Under the pieces are notes generated by a model, which was not told the DNA's origin, did no database searches, and worked only from the letters and a program-made list of their open reading frames with translations. The translations under genes were made by a program, and so were the position numbers. A stretch of DNA of 8,976 bases from a candidate division LCP-89 bacterium (GTDB lineage: Bacteria > Electryoneota > B3-LCP), in the NCBI GenBank assembly GCA_025774735.1, contig JALGZU010000184.1, forward strand, positions 1 to 8,976. The letters run 5' to 3'. Positions 6,305-8,976 of the stretch are shown here, in pieces; position 1 is the first letter of the stretch, and every line of letters starts with the position of its first letter.

Positions 6305-7044
6305 TGCGCCGGTTTCTACTGTGCGTCATCGCCCTCACTTTTGCAGCAGGCATCGCCCGGGCGAGCTGGCGTTCAAACGTCCGCGCCGGCGATAAGCTTT
6401 ATGAAGAGGGCAAGTACAACGAGGCCCTGGTGTCATACCTGGAAGCACTGCAACAGCCGGGCGATACCAGCCGGGTGGCATTCGGATTGGGCAACATCCT
6501 GCATTCCCAGGAGAAATTTCAGGAAGCAGGCCAGGCGTTTCAGGGCGCGCTGGTCAATCCCGATCGAGATGTGCGTGCCGATGCGCTTTACAACCTGGGC
6601 AATGCCCTGGTGGGGTCTCAGCAGTATGCGGAAGCCGTGGAAGCGTACAAATCTGCCCTGAATTTGAAACCGGACCAGATGGATTACCTGCACAACCTGG
6701 AGCTGGCTCAGTACCTGTTGGAAAACCCCCCCGAGCAGCAGCAACAGCAGGATCAGGGGGGAGACCAGGATCAGGAACCACAGGAACAGGACCAAAATCA
6801 GGACGGGCAGCAGGATCAGCAGGAACAAGAGCAGGAGAACCAGGATCAGGAGTCTCAGGAACAACAGGATCAGGAGCAGGGCGGGGAGCAACAGGAGGAG
6901 CAACAGCAGCCGACAGAGCCCCAGGAGATGTCACCTGAAGACGCCGAAAGGCTCTTAAACGCCCTTCAGGAGGACGAGAAGGAGGTTCAAGAGAACCTGC
7001 ACAAGCAGCCCGTCGTCGGTTCCGGCAAGGGGAAAGATTGGTAA
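6301..7044 (+). CDS. batC: BatC, exported TPR protein with a Gln/Asp/Glu-rich region
   Basis: A 247-residue protein with a signal peptide (about 1-21, RRFLLCVIALTFAAGIARA) and three TPR-like helical repeats at about 24-54, 57-88 and 91-125; the last contains ALYNLGNALVGSQQYAEAVE. An acidic, glutamine-rich low-complexity stretch (145-208) follows, then the conserved C-terminal block MSPEDAERLLNALQEDEKEV (210-229) and a terminal KGKDW. This order of TPR, Q-rich linker and 'DAERLLNAL' motif with a KDW end is characteristic of BatC. It is a periplasmic scaffold predicted to bind BatA/BatB through the TPRs. A GGAGGA site at 6289-6294 is six bases before ATG 6301; a second ATG follows directly at 6304, so the true start may be one codon later. 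The start overlaps the batB stop, and 15 bases separate its stop from batD. Confidence 0.92.
   Translation: MMRRFLLCVIALTFAAGIARASWRSNVRAGDKLYEEGKYNEALVSYLEALQQPGDTSRVAFGLGNILHSQEKFQEAGQAFQGALVNPDRDVRADALYNLGNALVGSQQYAEAVEAYKSALNLKPDQMDYLHNLELAQYLLENPPEQQQQQDQGGDQDQEPQEQDQNQDGQQDQQEQEQENQDQESQEQQDQEQGGEQQEEQQQPTEPQEMSPEDAERLLNALQEDEKEVQENLHKQPVVGSGKGKDW
6733..6924 (+). repeat. CAG/GAT-rich low-complexity tract inside batC
   Basis: The tract is built from repeated CAG, GAT, GAA and GAG codons, with the hexamer CAGGAT recurring many times, and encodes BatC residues 145-208. In residues 145-203, 30 of 59 are Gln and 20 are Asp or Glu, with no Lys, Arg or His. Repeats of this kind vary in length between strains through slippage, so the exact length should be treated with caution in assemblies. 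The opposite strand reads as a run of leucines, which is an artefact of the repeat. Confidence 0.85.
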
Positions 7045-7059
7045 TGGGAATTTGACGTA

Positions 7060-8916
7060 ATGAGTGGTCGAGGGAAAAATAGCCGATTTGCCGTCTTTGC
7101 TGCAGCGGTGGTCATTTTGCTGTTCGTGGGCGCAGCTCCGGCCCGGTCAGCCGACCTCGAATTCACCGCGACGGTGGACCGCACAGTGCTGGACCGCTCG
7201 GAGACGGTCACTCTGACCCTGCAGGTGGACGGATCCGTCTCGAGCGTCAAGGATCCTAAACTTCCTGATTTCAACGGTTTCCGCATCGTTTCGGGACCGA
7301 ATGAATCCAGCACTTTCCAGTATATCAACGGCAAGTACACGTTCATTAAGACCTGGACCTTCATTCTCAAACCACTCAAGACGGGCACTTTACAGATCGG
7401 CGCAGCGGAGATCGAGCACAAGGGGCAAACCTACCGCACCGATCCGATTGTCCTTCAGGTCGGAGGTCAGGGAGCTCCCGTCGAACCGCGGACCGAAGCG
7501 GTAACACCTCAACCCGACGATGGCAAGGAGCCCGCAGAACTTTACGTGACGGTGACGGCGGATAAGACAAAGCTCTACCAGAGCGAGCAGGTCATCCTGA
7601 CTTACACTATCTACACCCGCGTCTCCGTCAACGCCTACGAAATCAGCCGCTTACCGAGCACTCCGGGATTCTGGACTGAGGAATTCCAGCTCGCCCAGCA
7701 GCCGGCGGTGCAGGACGCTGTCATCAAGGGGAGGCATTACCGCAAGGCGGTGATCCGCAAAGTGGCACTCTTTCCCACCCGATCCGGAAAGCTGACGGTC
7801 GATCCCCTCGAGGTTACCTGCCAGGTTCAGGTTCAGCAGAAACAGAGTCGGCGCCGTGATCCCTTCGACCGGCTCTTCGACAGCCCCTTCAGCCGCTATC
7901 GCACCGAGGAGCGCTTCATCGAAACGGTCGCATTGCAATTTCAGGTCCTCCCATTACCGGAAAGGGGGAAGCCGAATGGCTTCTCCGGCGCAGTCGGCCA
8001 GTTCGACCTGGATGTAACCCTCGACCGCCAGCAGGTCAAAGCCAATGAGGCCCTGAGCATGACGGCCCGTTTCAGCGGAACCGGCAATATCAAGCTGCTG
8101 CCCGCCCCAAATTTCGTCGTCCCGCCGGATTTCGAAGCTTACGAACCCAAAGAATCATCCAAATTGAACAAATCCGGACAGCGCATCGTCGGATCCAAGA
8201 CCTTTGAATATGTACTCATCCCGCGCGTGGCTGGAACTTCCGAACTCCCTGCCGTGACGTTCTCCTATTTCGATCCCGTCTCGAAGACCTACAAAAGGCT
8301 GATAAAGGGCGGATTTGAAATCACCGTAGAGAAGAGCGACAACGGCGGCGTAGCCTCAATGCCCGGCCTTTCAAAAGAGGATGTGAAATTGCTGGCGGAG
8401 GATATCCGCTATCTGAAACCGGTTGGGCGTCTGGCGAGAATCGGCTCACCAAACCAAATTCCCGCTAGTTACTGGATCGGAATAACGTTACCACCGGTCT
8501 TGTTGATGGCACTCTGGTGGGGAGCCCGCCTGCTGGGTGCTCCGTCACTGCAGGCGCGTCGTAAACAGCGAAAGTCCTATGCCCGGGCGGTGCGGCAACT
8601 ACAAATCCTTGTGAGGAGTTCTGGGCACGGCGAAGACGCCTCACAGTACAGTTCAGTGCATAGAATATTAATGGAATATTTGGGAGAGAAACTCGGTCTG
8701 TCCGCGTCCGGATTAAAGGAAGAAGAAGTTCTTCACAGGCTGGAGAAGCGGCAGATTTCCGAGGACGTATTGGCCGCCGTAAATGATGTCTTTCAGTCGT
8801 GTAACCTGGCCCGGTTCGCTCCAGAGGGGCAGGATGATGAGGAATTCAGCCGCATCTTGAAGCAATGCAGCCGCGCTCTGGATCAGATTGAGAAGATCTG
8901 GGAGAAACCTTCGTGA
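7060..8916 (+). CDS. batD: BatD, membrane-anchored multi-domain periplasmic protein
   Basis: A 618-residue BatD-family protein of typical length. It has a signal peptide (about 1-31, ending PARSA), several Ig-like beta domains in the periplasm (about 33-135, 160-300 and 312-425), a membrane segment (about 470-492, containing WIGITLPPVLLMALWWGA) and a cytoplasmic helical tail (500-612) ending in LARFAPEG and an acidic helix. Family marks are the first-domain opening EFTATVDRTVLDRSETVTLT (34-53), the Arg/Asp/Phe-rich insert near 264-285 with DPFDRLFDSPF, and the block TFEYVLIPRVAG (381-392). It is thought to organise BatA/B/C at the membrane, but no activity is established. GGGAA at 7046-7050 lies nine bases before the ATG, and the upstream frame is closed by TAA at 7042. 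No truncation or frameshift is seen. Confidence 0.92.
   Translation: MSGRGKNSRFAVFAAAVVILLFVGAAPARSADLEFTATVDRTVLDRSETVTLTLQVDGSVSSVKDPKLPDFNGFRIVSGPNESSTFQYINGKYTFIKTWTFILKPLKTGTLQIGAAEIEHKGQTYRTDPIVLQVGGQGAPVEPRTEAVTPQPDDGKEPAELYVTVTADKTKLYQSEQVILTYTIYTRVSVNAYEISRLPSTPGFWTEEFQLAQQPAVQDAVIKGRHYRKAVIRKVALFPTRSGKLTVDPLEVTCQVQVQQKQSRRRDPFDRLFDSPFSRYRTEERFIETVALQFQVLPLPERGKPNGFSGAVGQFDLDVTLDRQQVKANEALSMTARFSGTGNIKLLPAPNFVVPPDFEAYEPKESSKLNKSGQRIVGSKTFEYVLIPRVAGTSELPAVTFSYFDPVSKTYKRLIKGGFEITVEKSDNGGVASMPGLSKEDVKLLAEDIRYLKPVGRLARIGSPNQIPASYWIGITLPPVLLMALWWGARLLGAPSLQARRKQRKSYARAVRQLQILVRSSGHGEDASQYSSVHRILMEYLGEKLGLSASGLKEEEVLHRLEKRQISEDVLAAVNDVFQSCNLARFAPEGQDDEEFSRILKQCSRALDQIEKIWEKPS
8900..8904 (+). 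promoter_or_regulatory. Shine-Dalgarno site for the GTG start at 8913
   Basis: GGGAG lies eight bases before GTG 8913 inside the end of batD. It supports the short downstream reading frame as a real gene start. Confidence 0.5.
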
Positions 8917-8976
8917 AGAGAGTCGTCATAACGAATCTGGTTCTTCTGTTGCTCTCTTTCGAAACCGCCCCATCGC
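8913..8976 (+). CDS. Start of an exported protein, probably BatE; 3' end outside the window
   Basis: Beginning at GTG 8913, which overlaps the batD stop by four bases (GTGA), 21 codons are open to the right edge. They read MKRVVITNLVLLLLSFETAP, a Lys/Arg start followed by a hydrophobic stretch, which is a clean signal-peptide beginning. Position directly after BatD is where BatE (a TPR protein with an SH3-like domain) is often found in Bacteroidota Bat operons, so BatE is the leading guess from context alone; nothing diagnostic is within the window. The overlap suggests translational coupling to batD. An unrelated exported protein is the alternative. Confidence 0.5.
   Translation, partial: MKRVVITNLVLLLLSFETAPS

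Noticed and set aside
6433..6903. Minus-strand frame encoding a leucine-rich, seemingly membrane-like protein
   Set aside because: It is the antisense reading of the CAG-rich repeat in batC, since CTG and CTC codons arise from CAG and GAG.
7020..7062. Possible terminator between batC and batD
   Set aside because: No stem-loop followed by a T-run is present; the 15-base gap is consistent with read-through.

Overview
This window is a compact bacterial operon of the Bat (Bacteroides aerotolerance) type on the plus strand. It is read divergently from a partial minus-strand gene for a secreted protein that resembles the N-terminal part of gingipain/PorU-like (C25-type) proteins. DNA is moderately GC-rich. 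The full MoxR–DUF58–(BatD-like)–BatA–BatB–BatC–BatD order, plus a type IX secretion-style propeptide protein, suggests the Fibrobacterota–Chlorobiota–Bacteroidota (FCB) superphylum or an uncultured relative such as Marinimicrobia, KSB1/Calditrichota or Ignavibacteria. That placement is inferred from family content only; there is no rRNA or other marker here.

Layout: positions 1117 down to 1 (minus) hold one uninterrupted reading frame of 372 codons with a signal peptide, running off the left edge. Positions 1118-1387 are a divergent intergenic region with weak promoter candidates and an imperfect inverted repeat. From 1388 to the right edge, eight plus-strand genes are packed almost without gaps: MoxR AAA+ ATPase (1388-2392, TTG start), DUF58 protein (2429-3304), a small membrane-anchored BatD-like protein (3301-4275), BatA (4275-5279), BatB (5276-6304), BatC (6301-7044), BatD (7060-8916), and the first 21 codons of a further exported protein (8913 onward, GTG start), in the position usually held by BatE.

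Five junctions are 1- or 4-base stop/start overlaps, which implies one transcript with translational coupling. In the usual model of this family, a MoxR ATPase acts as a chaperone-like remodeler on VWA-domain partners. Here the VWA/metal-site proteins are the cytoplasmic DUF58 protein and the membrane-anchored BatA and BatB. BatC (TPR), BatD and the BatD-like protein provide periplasmic scaffolding, and the last two have a membrane anchor and a cytoplasmic helical tail. The biochemical output of Bat systems is still poorly defined; links to oxidative or envelope stress come from a few species.

No mobile element, CRISPR array, tRNA or rRNA was seen. The points most worth a second look are the minus-strand secreted protein, the paralogous C-terminal tails of the two BatD-like proteins, and the extreme Gln/Asp/Glu tract of BatC.
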